A stretch of DNA of 64,000 nt from an uncultured Lachnospiraceae bacterium (GTDB lineage: Bacteria > Bacillota > Clostridia > Lachnospirales > Lachnospiraceae): assembly GCA_947630485.1 (NCBI GenBank), contig CANRHU010000005.1, positions 1-64,000 on the forward strand. Reading direction: 5' to 3'. A program made the position numbers and the translations under genes. Position 1 is the stretch's first letter, and every line of letters begins with the position of its first letter. The notes under the pieces were generated by a model, which was not told where the DNA came from, did not search any database, and saw only the letters and a program-made list of their open reading frames with translations. Below, one piece after another: positions 27,701 through 35,599 of this stretch.

Positions 27701-28311
27701 TCCGCGCCGAAAAGGGTATGCCGCACGACGCAGTCCTGCACCGCGCAGATCTCCGTGTCGATCTCCATGTGCCAGCTGCTGCCCTCGGAGCAGCTGTTCT
27801 CCTCGCATCGGATGTCTTCGCCGCTCCGGCTGCCTGACGCGGAAGTGCTGCCGCCTTCCGGACGGCTCACAACATAGGTTCCGTCCGCGGCAATATAATT
27901 TGTGCCGGTTTCGCGGAGCCAGACGTCCCGGAAAATTCCCGCGCCGGAATACCAGCGCGTGTTGGGATTCTGATACCTTACGCGGACCTTGATCTCATTT
28001 TCTCCCTCCCGCAGCGCAAGCGGGACATCGAACGTCGTGTAGCCGTATTTCCACTCGAAGATCTTCTCGCCGTTTAAGTATACCTCGCTGTCCATATAGA
28101 CGCCCTCAAAGCGCAGGGTATAGACCTTCCCGGCAGTACTCTCGGCGCGGAACGTCTTCTTATACCATCCGTCCGATGTCCGGTAAAGGTCGTTCACATG
28201 CCAGATCTGCCAGTCGTGCGGAATATCCACCGGTCTGTAATTGCTTTCTTCGGGGAGTTCCCCGAGGGGCATTTCGGCAAAAAGCCAGCCGTCGTTAAAT
28301 AATTTCTTCAT
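24718..28311 (-). CDS. Large GH2 glycosidase (beta-galactosidase-like) with C-terminal accessory domains
   Basis: The 1197-residue protein starts with a GH2 sugar-binding domain (DIPHDWQIWHVNDLY). An Ig-like domain and a TIM barrel follow, with RTSHNPPAP, acid/base E392 (WSIGNEIGD) and nucleophile E471 (YGSETAST). Behind the barrel come a DUF4982-like and a further Ig-like domain, then a carbohydrate-binding-like beta domain (about 890-1010). A final beta domain is interrupted by a low-complexity Gln/Ser/Lys repeat. There is no signal peptide, so it acts in the cytoplasm. The ATG at 28311 is set by GAGGAAAA and the family start; the longer frame is not GH2-like. Beta-galactosidase is most likely, but other GH2 activities are possible. 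Confidence 0.88.
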   Translation of the reverse strand: MKKLFNDGWLFAEMPLGELPEESNYRPVDIPHDWQIWHVNDLYRTSDGWYKKTFRAESTAGKVYTLRFEGVYMDSEVYLNGEKIFEWKYGYTTFDVPLALREGENEIKVRVRYQNPNTRWYSGAGIFRDVWLRETGTNYIAADGTYVVSRPEGGSTSASGSRSGEDIRCEENSCSEGSSWHMEIDTEICAVQDCVVRHTLFGADGTAAASAEAAVPVGTSKTTQSIHIAEPELWSPERPYLYSLLTELFIGNEPADQRCERVGFKSCRFDSEKGFFLNGRSLKLNGVCMHHDQGALGAAFHKNAARRQLMKLKEMGVNAIRTSHNPPAPGFMDLCDEMGFLVDSEAFDMWQNRKTDYDYARFFDEWHERDVESWIRRDRNRAGIIMWSIGNEIGDTNDIPRGEELTKELIRCVRIHDYKNAHPVTIGSNHMRWQGAQNCAAHLGAVGYNYLESIYDRHHEEHPDWVIYGSETASTIQSRGIYHFPASVSATTYDDSQCSSLMNCCTGWGAPNVEHNITEDRNRPYSLGQFIWTGWDYIGEPTPYRTKNSFFGHIDTAGFPKDSFYAYKAEWNKTAAPFVHLFPSWDWNEGQQIDIFAYSNCDAVEVFVNGRSLGKALYNHTDGHTLSGRWHAEYEAGELKAVGYNAAGETVCGDVRRTPGDAARLSVQSDRTSVAADGVDLVFLEITAVDSEGNACDNARNRVNVSVSGPLRLMGMDNGDSTDYEEYKTNSRRLFGGRLTVVLGASFQAGDAVVTLSSPGLPDESVKISVSAAEALKGAGGAPEKVFSALEGKPCVTEGISCLQKVERDGRKDDLSVRKIGLAVSEKRLTPDNPKAFARIAIYPEGAVPAPGDIGFKAVTAAGVETNLLKIEAAPDGAVLTPLGDGVYRFRAYCRNGGKYEEVISEIEMENAGFGPAAFNPYGNIVLASLAANADELNSDMGGGVLLRRTKRVLFRHVDFKKTGSDEITIGIYTYNENVIPVELYADGEWIDTLRFQAKNEWNTYKYNTFTLPRTMMGVHDLEFVFHEELRFLGFRFASPRRLGTLIRALDNDAVYGDSFVAGEEMIERIGNNVSVCFEDVDFGSGARRVEITGRTRNRRDTIRLSFGAGKDASEQESASKQESTLKQGNASEQGNASGQESASKQESESVDLEFAGSEETAVRSFAIPEISGVRDLTVVFLPGTDFDLKSIRFMES
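24868..24982 (-). repeat. 18-bp tandem repeats coding QESASK-type hexapeptides
   Basis: About six units with an 18-base period encode QESASK, QESTLK, QGNASE, QGNASG, QESASK and QESESV inside the last domain of the GH2 enzyme. The copy of CTGCTTCGAGGCACTCTCCTG at each end is identical. This is a likely slippage site and an in-frame length polymorphism. Confidence 0.8.
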
Positions 28312-28350
28312 ATCGTTTTCCTCATGAAATCGTAATTGGTAGCGTCTTCC

Positions 28351-28380
28351 ATTATACTCTATCCGAAAGCGGCAGCGCAA
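28351..28380 (-). promoter_or_regulatory. Promoter of the GH2-GH36 pair
   Basis: TTGCGC (28375-28380), an 18-base spacer and TATAAT (28351-28356) on the minus strand, about 40 bases before the start codon. Confidence 0.6.
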
Positions 28381-28424
28381 CCGTTTATTGCTAAAACCTG
28401 GGCCGGAAATTTACGGGATTTTGA

Positions 28425-28865
28425 CAGGAAGCCGGCCGGCCAAAAGCATATTTCTTCATACCGCTTGACATCATGAAGGAAATCCTTCACAATAGAGGTA
28501 TCAAAAGCAGGCTGGATGCGTGGCTGGCTTTCCTGGCTCTGGACGAGCCAGAGTGGATCGAGGCGGTGATCACGGCGTATCCGGAATTCCGGCATCTGTA
28601 CGGAGAAGTATACGAGATGTGCCGCAACTTGGAGAGGGTGATGGAGATGTATTCGAAAGAGCTTCAGGAGCTGGACCGCAACACGGTTCAATATATGATC
28701 GATGAGATGCAGGAGACGATCAACCAAAAGGACGCACAGCTAAGCCAAAAAGATGCGGTGATAGAAGTCCAGTCGGAACAGCTGACACAGTTCAAACAGT
28801 TGTTAGAAGAACAGAACCGGCAGATTCGTAAACTTCAATCTCAGATCAATTCGAAGAAAGAATAA
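28425..28865 (+). pseudogene. 3' remnant of an Rpn/PD-(D/E)XK nuclease-type transposase-like gene
   Basis: The open frame runs from a TGA at 28422. Its ATG-initiated part (28473) gives 130 residues: MKEILHNRGIKSRLDAWLAFL, then IEAVITAYPEFRHLY, ELQELDRNTVQYMIDEM, and a coiled Gln/Lys tail. From memory this is the C-terminal third of the large Lachnospiraceae 'Rpn family recombination-promoting nuclease/putative transposase' proteins. The N-terminal nuclease domain with its D-ExK residues is missing, and no good ribosome site precedes the ATG. It is the only plus-strand coding stretch in the carbohydrate region. A terminator follows. A small expressed coiled-coil protein cannot be excluded. Confidence 0.65.
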
Positions 28866-28918
28866 AACAGGAAAGACCTTACGAACCTGCCTTTTATCTT
28901 GGCAACAGCGGAAAGGGC

Positions 28919-28964
28919 GTGCCGCAAAATCATCTGCTTCTGACGATTTTGCGGCACCTTTTTT
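28919..28964 (+). terminator. Hairpin terminator between the Rpn remnant and the GH26 gene
   Basis: GTGCCGCAAAATC (28919-28931) and GATTTTGCGGCAC (28945-28957) form a perfect 13-bp stem, followed on the plus strand by CTTTTTTC. The minus-strand side lacks a strong T run but can still form the hairpin after GH26. Confidence 0.85.
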
Positions 28965-28982
28965 CGCTGCATACAGCCTTTT

Positions 28983-30863
28983 CTAATTCTCCCCATTCTT
29001 CCAGTCCGGCAGCTCATCCAGCGTGATGACCCGCTCGTGGTTATAAACCTTCTGAACCATATATTCCTCTGTATATTTGTTGGACAGTCTGTGGTAGCCG
29101 TTATCGGCCATAAACTCGCCGCTCCAGGTGCAGAACCAGGCCCAGGGCGCCTGATCACGCCAGGCCAGATCCGGATCGAAGAGACAGCCGTTCTCCGAAA
29201 GCGCCACGATCTTGGCAGTCTCCGGGTAATGATCCGGGTACTCGACGGCCTCCACGAACTTCCCGCTCTGGGAAGAGTATACATAATTGCCGGGATAAAT
29301 GTCTTCGCCGATAATATCCACATATTCGTCGCCGGGATACCAGTCGGCAGACTGGCCGTTCCAGACCCAGATCAGGTTGTTCAGGCCGTGAACATTCGTC
29401 AGCCGGTCGTAGAGCAGCTTCCACAGCTCCTTACAGGGTTCCGGTCCTGCCGCGCCCCACCAGAACCAGCCGCCGGACGCCTCGTGAAGCGGCCGGAAGA
29501 GAACCGGAATGTCCGCGTCCTGAAGGATCTGAAGCTGCTCTGCGATAACGTCGATATCGTCCAGAAGCAGCGCGTAGCCCTCCTCATCTCTGCCGTCCAT
29601 AATAGCCGCCAGATCGATGTCCGTGCTGTCCGTGTAAAATGTCTTGTACCACAGGGCTCCGGATTTCGTGTATTTGTCCGGCGCCCCCCAGTGCCAGCAG
29701 AAGGTGACGATCCCGCCCAGCTTATCGTACTCAATGGCCTGTTCGATGGATTTTCCGACCGCCCCGTGGCTGGCAAATGTCGGCGAATAGTTCATGAGAT
29801 CAAGCCCCAGGATCGCCGGCTGCCTGCCGCCGGTGGCGTTCTTGATTGCAACCAGCTCAGGGCTTGCCGTGCCGTTGTCCGCCTGCTGCCCCGACAGGGT
29901 GTATTCGCCGTAGATCGACGTCAGGTATTTCATTAAATTTGCCGCGCTTTGCGAAACGTTCGGATTGATCAGCACCGGCTCCACCTCAAAGGTGCTGTCC
30001 GGCAGCCGCTCCGCCGAAGCAAACGTCATGCTGTCCAGAGCGATCCAGCCCCAGTTCTTATGGACGCCGATGCTGTGCTCTCCTGCCTCCAGATAGACCC
30101 GGCGCAACACGGATTCACCGAAAGTCTCGTCCTTCGTGGTAAATGTCCCCACTGTCGTTCCGTCCACCTGGATATCGTTGATCTTCTCTCCGCCCAGGCC
30201 GGCGCTCACCACATGGATGTCGAAGCTGCCGCTGTAGGGCACATCTACGGTGAAGGAGCAGCTGTCTCCCTCGTCCTCAAATCCGGTAAGATAACCTTCT
30301 CCGGTGTAACCTTTTATTGAATGATCCAGCTTTACTTTGCCGGTTGTCGTCATCTCTGATGCGTCAAACATATAAGAAATTGCCTCCTGTTGTTCCTCCG
30401 CCTGCGCAGTATTCGCCGCGCCGCTTCCGTTACCGCCGTTCGCGGCCGCGTCACTTTCATCGAAGCCCGCGTTCTCTGCACCGTCTGCAGATGCGGTGCC
30501 TTTATCATCAACCGCATTGCCAGTACCGCCTGCTGCTCCCACAGTATCCGTCAGAGCATCTAACGTACCATTCCCACCGGGCATGTCCGTTCCCGAATTT
30601 CCGGCAGATCCGCTCTCCGTCGCCGCGAAGGCAGCTGTTTCCTGCCCCGGCGCCGCCTGCCCCGCCGCAGTCTGCCCCATCGTCTCCGCAGGCGTACCGC
30701 CGTTGCCGCAGCCGCCGATGCACACTGCCAGCAGGCATGCCGCCAAAACGGCGCTGACACGGCGTCCCCGTAAATTTATAAGAACACTCCCTCTCCGGTT
30801 CTTAATACTGTCATTTTTTTTCCCGCTCTTCATTTCTCTGCTCTTCATCTCTCCGGCCTTCAT
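28983..30863 (-). CDS. Secreted GH26 endo-beta-mannanase lipoprotein with a CBM35-like domain
   Basis: It cuts beta-mannan outside the cell. Residue numbers below are counted from the GTG at 30878. The lipobox IGGC ends at Cys57, and a Gly/Ala/Thr/Glu-rich linker runs to about 165. A CBM35-like beta domain (about 170-292) precedes the GH26 barrel (about 310-620). The barrel has acid/base E466 (FRPLHEASGGWFWW) and nucleophile E562 (IVALSENG). The start is uncertain: four in-frame starts (GTG 30878; ATG 30863, 30848, 30833) lie in a short MK-x-GEM repeat. The ATG at 30863 has GAGGAGC at good spacing. The upstream YesL stop overlaps the GTG, so translation is coupled. It is last in the transport operon. 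Confidence 0.9.
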   Translation of the reverse strand: MKAGEMKSREMKSGKKNDSIKNRRGSVLINLRGRRVSAVLAACLLAVCIGGCGNGGTPAETMGQTAAGQAAPGQETAAFAATESGSAGNSGTDMPGGNGTLDALTDTVGAAGGTGNAVDDKGTASADGAENAGFDESDAAANGGNGSGAANTAQAEEQQEAISYMFDASEMTTTGKVKLDHSIKGYTGEGYLTGFEDEGDSCSFTVDVPYSGSFDIHVVSAGLGGEKINDIQVDGTTVGTFTTKDETFGESVLRRVYLEAGEHSIGVHKNWGWIALDSMTFASAERLPDSTFEVEPVLINPNVSQSAANLMKYLTSIYGEYTLSGQQADNGTASPELVAIKNATGGRQPAILGLDLMNYSPTFASHGAVGKSIEQAIEYDKLGGIVTFCWHWGAPDKYTKSGALWYKTFYTDSTDIDLAAIMDGRDEEGYALLLDDIDVIAEQLQILQDADIPVLFRPLHEASGGWFWWGAAGPEPCKELWKLLYDRLTNVHGLNNLIWVWNGQSADWYPGDEYVDIIGEDIYPGNYVYSSQSGKFVEAVEYPDHYPETAKIVALSENGCLFDPDLAWRDQAPWAWFCTWSGEFMADNGYHRLSNKYTEEYMVQKVYNHERVITLDELPDWKNGEN

Positions 30864-30874
30864 CTCTCCGCTCC

Positions 30875-31606
30875 TCACTCCTCCTTTCCTCCCCTCTCCG
30901 CTTCTTTCTTCTTCCTCTCATCACGGTAATACCATTTCTCCATATCCTCTTCCGTCTCCGGCTTCGCCATGTATTTGCGCAGAAGCTTCTCCATCAGAAA
31001 TGTCTCCGCAAAGCAGCAGGCCCCCGGCAATACGAAGATCATCGGCACCGGGATCAGCACGACGCCGAAGAGACAAAGCACCCACATCGCCGTGAATACC
31101 ACCGTATAAGGCAGATGCCGAAATACCATCAGCAGCGCCAGCTTAAAGCACTCCCACATGCCCATGGTAAAGCGGGACATAACCGGCCAGATATAAAGGA
31201 ATACGCCCAGAACCACCAGGATCAGCAGCGTGTACCCCAGACTCATCGCCGCGGCCGCCTGTCCGCCGATATTCAGGCCCAGGACCTGCGCCTGCCCGTT
31301 CTGTTCATACATACCGTTAATATAAATCCGGTCTGCCGCCAGCACCGCCGCCAGCGCCGCGAAGATCAGAGTCATCAGGATCCCCTGTTTCAGATTCCGC
31401 TTAAAGGAGCCAAAGAATTCGCGGGTCACATAGCCCTCGCCATGGCGAACCATTTTCACCATGGTGTAATACATGGCAATGCTGGCCGGTCCGACGGTCA
31501 CCACCGGAATGCAGCACAAAAGCCAGAAAAGCGATACCGCGATCACGTTGCCCGCCACCGTCATGAAACGGAAGAAAGGCGTGTCCTGTCCGAAGAACCT
31601 GTCCAT
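30875..31606 (-). CDS. YesL-family (DUF624) membrane protein
   Basis: The 243-residue protein has about five or six membrane helices and the family start MDRFFGQDTPFFRFMTVAGN, then LLCCIPVVTVGPASIAMYYT. The tail after the last helix is charged and Lys/Glu-rich. YesL proteins accompany sugar ABC importers in Firmicutes; their molecular role is not known. The ATG at 31606 is preferred to the TTG six bases before because AAGGAGA has better spacing. It lies about 395 bases after the solute-binding protein gene and overlaps the mannanase start region. Confidence 0.88.
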   Translation of the reverse strand: MDRFFGQDTPFFRFMTVAGNVIAVSLFWLLCCIPVVTVGPASIAMYYTMVKMVRHGEGYVTREFFGSFKRNLKQGILMTLIFAALAAVLAADRIYINGMYEQNGQAQVLGLNIGGQAAAAMSLGYTLLILVVLGVFLYIWPVMSRFTMGMWECFKLALLMVFRHLPYTVVFTAMWVLCLFGVVLIPVPMIFVLPGACCFAETFLMEKLLRKYMAKPETEEDMEKWYYRDERKKKEAERGGKEE

Positions 31607-32001
31607 ATCCAATCTCCTTCCCGTCAGCCCGCGGACCCATATCCGCCGGCCGTGATCCTATCAATCCGGTTTGCCGCTTAAAATCCGCAGTTTCACCGAC
31701 TCCATCCCGCTTCTCTTTCCTTTCCTCATCCCGATCTGATTCAGACACGGACCTCAGGCAGGCTGTCTGCCCAAGGTCCGCTCCCCGTCTGTCACAGATC
31801 TATTGTCCAGGCGCGCCGCCCATCCGCCCTGACGGGCGATACGCCTTTCTGCCGCCCTTCCGGCCGGCCACCCCGCTGGCCGGCCGGAACTGTTTCCAAT
31901 CCGGCAAATCCCTGACTCCCGGCCGGAAAAGCTCCGGCCGGAACCATTCGGTCATCATATTCGAGCAGGTTATCACCGGTGCTCTGCACGCATAGAGCTC
32001 C
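31607..32001. other. Non-coding gap with strong hairpins between solute-binding protein and yesL
   Basis: There is no credible gene here. Two strong structures are visible. One is CGGACCT/AGGTCCG with an inner GGCAG/CTGCC (31748-31780). The other is CCGGCCGGCC/GGCCGGCCGG (31860-31869 and 31878-31887) around an 8-base loop. Two further CCGGCCGG copies follow near 31920-31938. None has a T run on the minus strand. They probably hold back decay or read-through after the highly expressed binding-protein gene (inference). Confidence 0.6.
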
Positions 32002-33507
32002 TTACTGCTGACCGCCGGTCAGCGCGTCGATGGCGTCCTGAGCCTTCTGCTTGTTGGCCTCGATCGCCTGAGACACGCTCATCTCCTTATTAACAACAAC
32101 TGCGTAGAAGACGTCGCCCATCGGGAAGTTGGTCACCTGATCCGCGAAATCGTTGTTGTTCCTGGCCTTATAGCCTTCCTCGTAAGCCAGCTCCAGCTGT
32201 TCCTCATCCACGAATGCGGACTCGAACCAGGCAGGATCATCACGGTAGGAGACATCTCCCAGGAACCAGTTGTTCAGCTCTTCGAAGATCTCATAGACAG
32301 AAGTCGCGTCCTCCACGCCGACCGGGATGAAGTACGGCTGCGGGATCTCCATTGGCGTCATGGTGCCGTCGCCGCTGGGGCCTACGGGAGCCGGGCAGAT
32401 ACGAACCTCGTAATCGATATCGCGGCCTACCAGCTGATAGGTGTTCGCGAAAGCAAACGCAACCTTGTTCTCCCAGAGAGCGTTCTCGTTGTCAGACCAG
32501 TCATCGGTATTAAAGGGTCTCGCGGTGCCGTCCACATTGTACAGACGGTCGATGAAGTTAAAGGTCTCGATGCTCTTGGGATCGCTTAAACCTTCGGTAA
32601 AGCCGCCGGCTACCTCAGCGTTGTTGGAAGCCAGGAATCCCTTGATGGCTCTTGTAAACACATCGCCGAATCCGTACACATCCGTGTTGCCGTCGCCGTC
32701 AGTATCGCGGGTCAGCGTCGAGCAGTACTCCGCGAATTTATCCCAGGTCCACTCGCCTCTTGCAGCCAGATCTTCCGGGGCCTCCAGACCCATCTCATCC
32801 AGCATGTCCGCGTTGTAAGCCATGAACGTAGCGCCGGAAGGAATGGTGGTGCTGGGGAAGAAGAAATAGTCGTCGTCGCCCAGCACGGCCGCTCTTGTCA
32901 GCACGTTCTGATCGTTTAAGATGTCAGAATCCGCAGGCGCGTAGCTGGAGATTTTCTGGATATAACCGTTGGAGAACGGAGCAAGGCCGAACTGATACTG
33001 GCACAGATAGATATCGCAGTCCGGCGTGCCGTTGGTAACGGAGGTGTTGATGCTGCTGATAATGCCGTCCCAGCCCAGGTTCACATAGTCAATCTTGCAG
33101 TTCCATTTCTCCTCAACCGCGCGGACCGCGTCCAGCTTCATCTGCTCGGTCTCCGCATTGTCGTAGGCACCGCCGGCTGCCGTGATATCTTCCAGTGTCT
33201 GGTATTCGCTGTCCTCAAAGATATCCCACCAGACGCCGATCTTGATGGTACGTCCGCCCAGATCCTTGCCCTCATAATTGCTGTATGAGACCCCTGCTAC
33301 CCCCCCGTCATCCGCAGCAGCAGTCTCTTCCTCTGCCGCTGCAGCCGTGGTTTCCGTATTGCCGGCCGCAGCCGCTGTGGTCTCCGCGCTGCCGCCGGCC
33401 GCTGTCGTCGTGGTCGCCGCGTCTCCGCCTCCGCAGGCCGCCAGAGAAACTGCCATGGCTCCGGCCATCAGGATGGAGCCGATTCTTCCAAGTGTCCTTT
33501 TCTTCAT
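32002..33507 (-). CDS. Extracellular sugar-binding lipoprotein of ABC importer 1
   Basis: The 501-residue protein has lipobox LAAC (Cys25), a Thr/Ala/Glu-rich tether (about 30-75) and a family 1-type solute-binding fold (IKIGVWWDIFEDSEYQ at the start of domain 1, then a long DxDGDGNTDVYGFGD loop). AAGGAGGT precedes the ATG. It follows its permeases, with a 120-base gap holding a small hairpin. By context it captures mannan oligosaccharides. The DTDGDGNTD loop resembles a calcium site in other large binding proteins. Confidence 0.92.
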   Translation of the reverse strand: MKKRTLGRIGSILMAGAMAVSLAACGGGDAATTTTAAGGSAETTAAAAGNTETTAAAAEEETAAADDGGVAGVSYSNYEGKDLGGRTIKIGVWWDIFEDSEYQTLEDITAAGGAYDNAETEQMKLDAVRAVEEKWNCKIDYVNLGWDGIISSINTSVTNGTPDCDIYLCQYQFGLAPFSNGYIQKISSYAPADSDILNDQNVLTRAAVLGDDDYFFFPSTTIPSGATFMAYNADMLDEMGLEAPEDLAARGEWTWDKFAEYCSTLTRDTDGDGNTDVYGFGDVFTRAIKGFLASNNAEVAGGFTEGLSDPKSIETFNFIDRLYNVDGTARPFNTDDWSDNENALWENKVAFAFANTYQLVGRDIDYEVRICPAPVGPSGDGTMTPMEIPQPYFIPVGVEDATSVYEIFEELNNWFLGDVSYRDDPAWFESAFVDEEQLELAYEEGYKARNNNDFADQVTNFPMGDVFYAVVVNKEMSVSQAIEANKQKAQDAIDALTGGQQ

Positions 33508-33544
33508 AACTCGTGTTACCTCCTTTTTACTTACATATTTGTTT

Positions 33545-33561
33545 GCTTTCCGTTGGAAAGC
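33545..33561 (-). other. Small perfect hairpin before the binding-protein gene
   Basis: GCTTTCC-GTT-GGAAAGC is a 7-bp stem with a 3-base loop. It lies in the 120-base gap between the permease and the lipoprotein gene, about 40 bases before the start codon. It may mark an RNA processing or stabilising site. No promoter is obvious in the gap. Confidence 0.45.
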
Positions 33562-33627
33562 TGTATTCGTTTCGGAAAGCGGGGCGGAACGGGGATGCCG
33601 CCCGCGCCTCCGGAAAACGCCTGTTGA

Positions 33628-34674
33628 TTAACCGACGATACCGCTTCGCTCCACGCCTTCTACGAATTTCTTCTGCAGCAGGCAGTAGATGACGATCACA
33701 GGCACCAGCATCATGATGATGCCGGCGTACAGGTACAGCTGGGTCACGGCGCTGTCATGGATCTCCAGCGAGTTGGCGATGGTCTCCTGGACCGTGGAGA
33801 TCCGCATGCTCATCAGCAGCCGGTTGCTGATACCGAACAGCTTTGCGTAAAACGTATCATTGTACTGCCACACCATGGAGAAAATGCTGACCGTCAGCAC
33901 TGACGGCATCGCGTTGACCAGCATGATGCGGAAGTAGGTGTAAAGCGCCCCGGCTCCGTCCACGAAGGCCGCCTCCTCGATCTCCTTGGGCAGTCCCCGG
34001 AAGAACTGGTTGAAAATGTAGATGAAGAGGCCCGACCGCAGCCCGCAGGCAAACACTGTCATGATATACATCGGTACCGGCGAGGTTAAAAGGTTCACGC
34101 CGTGCCCCGTGGTCAGATGCAGGATGCCGAAGATATCGAAGTTGCGGAACTCCGTGTACCAGGGCAGCATCAGGGTGTCCGTCGGGAGCACGATGGTCAG
34201 GACCACACAGGCGAACAGCACGTTCTTGAACGGGAAATCAAACCGCGCGAAGCCGTAGCCCGCCATGGAACAGATGATGACCTGGATGAAGGTCAGCGTA
34301 GCCACATAGGCCACCGTGGAAAGCAGGGTCTTCGGGTACTGCATGACGCGGTAGGCTTCCGTGTAATTCTCGAGGGTGCCTTCCATCGGGAAAAGGATGA
34401 CCACCGGGTTGTACAGATCCTTCGAGGTGAAGAAGGAACTGGCAAGCATGGAGATCAGCGGCCCCAGGATGATGTAGGCGATACCCACAAGGATACAGAA
34501 CTTCATAAATCCCAGAAGGATCGCCTGGATCCTCCGGCCGAATTTCTTCATCTGCACCTGATCCACGGAGGAGAAGGAAAATGCCGCCGCCTTCTGCCCG
34601 TTCTTCGCGGCGCGTCCGCTTGCGGGGACTGCCGCGGTATTTCCGGAACTGTTTGTGATTGCCGCAGTTTTCAT
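33628..34674 (-). CDS. Sugar ABC importer 1, permease (MalG type)
   Basis: The 348-residue protein has a long N-terminal cytoplasmic extension (about 60 residues, Ala/Lys-rich) and six membrane helices. The EAA loop that docks the ATPase is present (EIEEAAFVDGAGALYTYFRIMLVNAMP). The ATG at 34674, with GGGAGGT seven bases upstream, is preferred to two GTG codons just before it. It lies 13 bases after its partner permease. No ATP-binding gene is in the operon, so a shared MsmX-type ATPase elsewhere is expected. Confidence 0.92.
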   Translation of the reverse strand: MKTAAITNSSGNTAAVPASGRAAKNGQKAAAFSFSSVDQVQMKKFGRRIQAILLGFMKFCILVGIAYIILGPLISMLASSFFTSKDLYNPVVILFPMEGTLENYTEAYRVMQYPKTLLSTVAYVATLTFIQVIICSMAGYGFARFDFPFKNVLFACVVLTIVLPTDTLMLPWYTEFRNFDIFGILHLTTGHGVNLLTSPVPMYIMTVFACGLRSGLFIYIFNQFFRGLPKEIEEAAFVDGAGALYTYFRIMLVNAMPSVLTVSIFSMVWQYNDTFYAKLFGISNRLLMSMRISTVQETIANSLEIHDSAVTQLYLYAGIIMMLVPVIVIYCLLQKKFVEGVERSGIVG

Positions 34675-34687
34675 TTTCACCACCTCC

Positions 34688-35599
34688 CTAGTTATAGTAG
34701 AATACCTTGCTGGAGATCACTTTGACGATCACCGCCAGCAGGATACAGACGACAAAGGAACTGATCAGACTCATGGTCACGCTGACGCTCCAGTTAAAGT
34801 TGGTGAACGCCATATCGTAAGCCTCCTGTACCACCTCGCTGTTCATAAACGCGTCCACGATGGTATAGACCACATTGGTGACAATGTGCGGCGACACCAT
34901 CGGGAAGGTGACGCGCCAGAAAGTCTCATAGGCCGTCGCGCCTTCGATCTTGGACACCTCATAGAGGGATCCGGGCACCGACTGCAGGGCCGCGATGAAG
35001 ATGATGATCTGGATGCCCGACGCCTGCACGATGTCGAAGATCCGCCCGACTGCAAGAACTATGTAGTCCATCAGCGCCGCCGGAACGCCCAGCTGCGTCA
35101 TCATGTTCAGCAGATATTCCACGTTGACGTTGCCGGCGACCGCCGCCTCCGAGGAGACCGCCGTCACGCCGCCGTTCACCGCCTGCTGCGCCAGCTCGAT
35201 GGAAGCCTGAATCGCGCCCGAATTCATGATGATCGGCAGGAACAGGATGGCGCGCATCAGCGCCCTTCCGTGAAACTTGCTGTTCAGAAGGATCGCGATG
35301 AACAGGCTGAAGAAGATGATCAGCGGCACGTCGATCAGCATGTTCCCCACGGAGCTGACCAGGGTCTGGTTAAAGGACGCGTCCCGCAGGAACGCGTATT
35401 TGAAGTTATCCAGTCCCACAAACTCCAGCAGATAGCCGCCGGTTTCCTGCATCGTCAGTTTGCTTAAGCTGAAGCGGACCGCCTGGATAAATCCCTTTCC
35501 ATAGAACCACAAGAATCCGATGAACCATGGAAGGACGAACAAAAATCCGGTGATCGCGCGCTTATCGAGCAAAGACAGCTTTCTCTTTTTCTTTGTCAT
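34688..35599 (-). CDS. Sugar ABC importer 1, permease (MalF type)
   Basis: The 303-residue protein has six membrane helices and an EAA loop (EVSKIEGATAYETFWRVTFP). The periplasmic-side loop between helices 3 and 4 is longer than usual (about 175-215, VTAVSSEAAVAGNVNVEYLL). Its start overlaps the stop of the DUF5696 gene by four bases (ATGA), so the two are translated together. AGGAGGT precedes the ATG. Confidence 0.92.
   Translation of the reverse strand: MTKKKRKLSLLDKRAITGFLFVLPWFIGFLWFYGKGFIQAVRFSLSKLTMQETGGYLLEFVGLDNFKYAFLRDASFNQTLVSSVGNMLIDVPLIIFFSLFIAILLNSKFHGRALMRAILFLPIIMNSGAIQASIELAQQAVNGGVTAVSSEAAVAGNVNVEYLLNMMTQLGVPAALMDYIVLAVGRIFDIVQASGIQIIIFIAALQSVPGSLYEVSKIEGATAYETFWRVTFPMVSPHIVTNVVYTIVDAFMNSEVVQEAYDMAFTNFNWSVSVTMSLISSFVVCILLAVIVKVISSKVFYYN

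Noticed and set aside
31792-31989. 65-codon minus-strand open frame in the hairpin gap
   Set aside because: It is made of the CCGGCCGG hairpins, has no ribosome site, and its composition is Gly/Arg/Pro noise.
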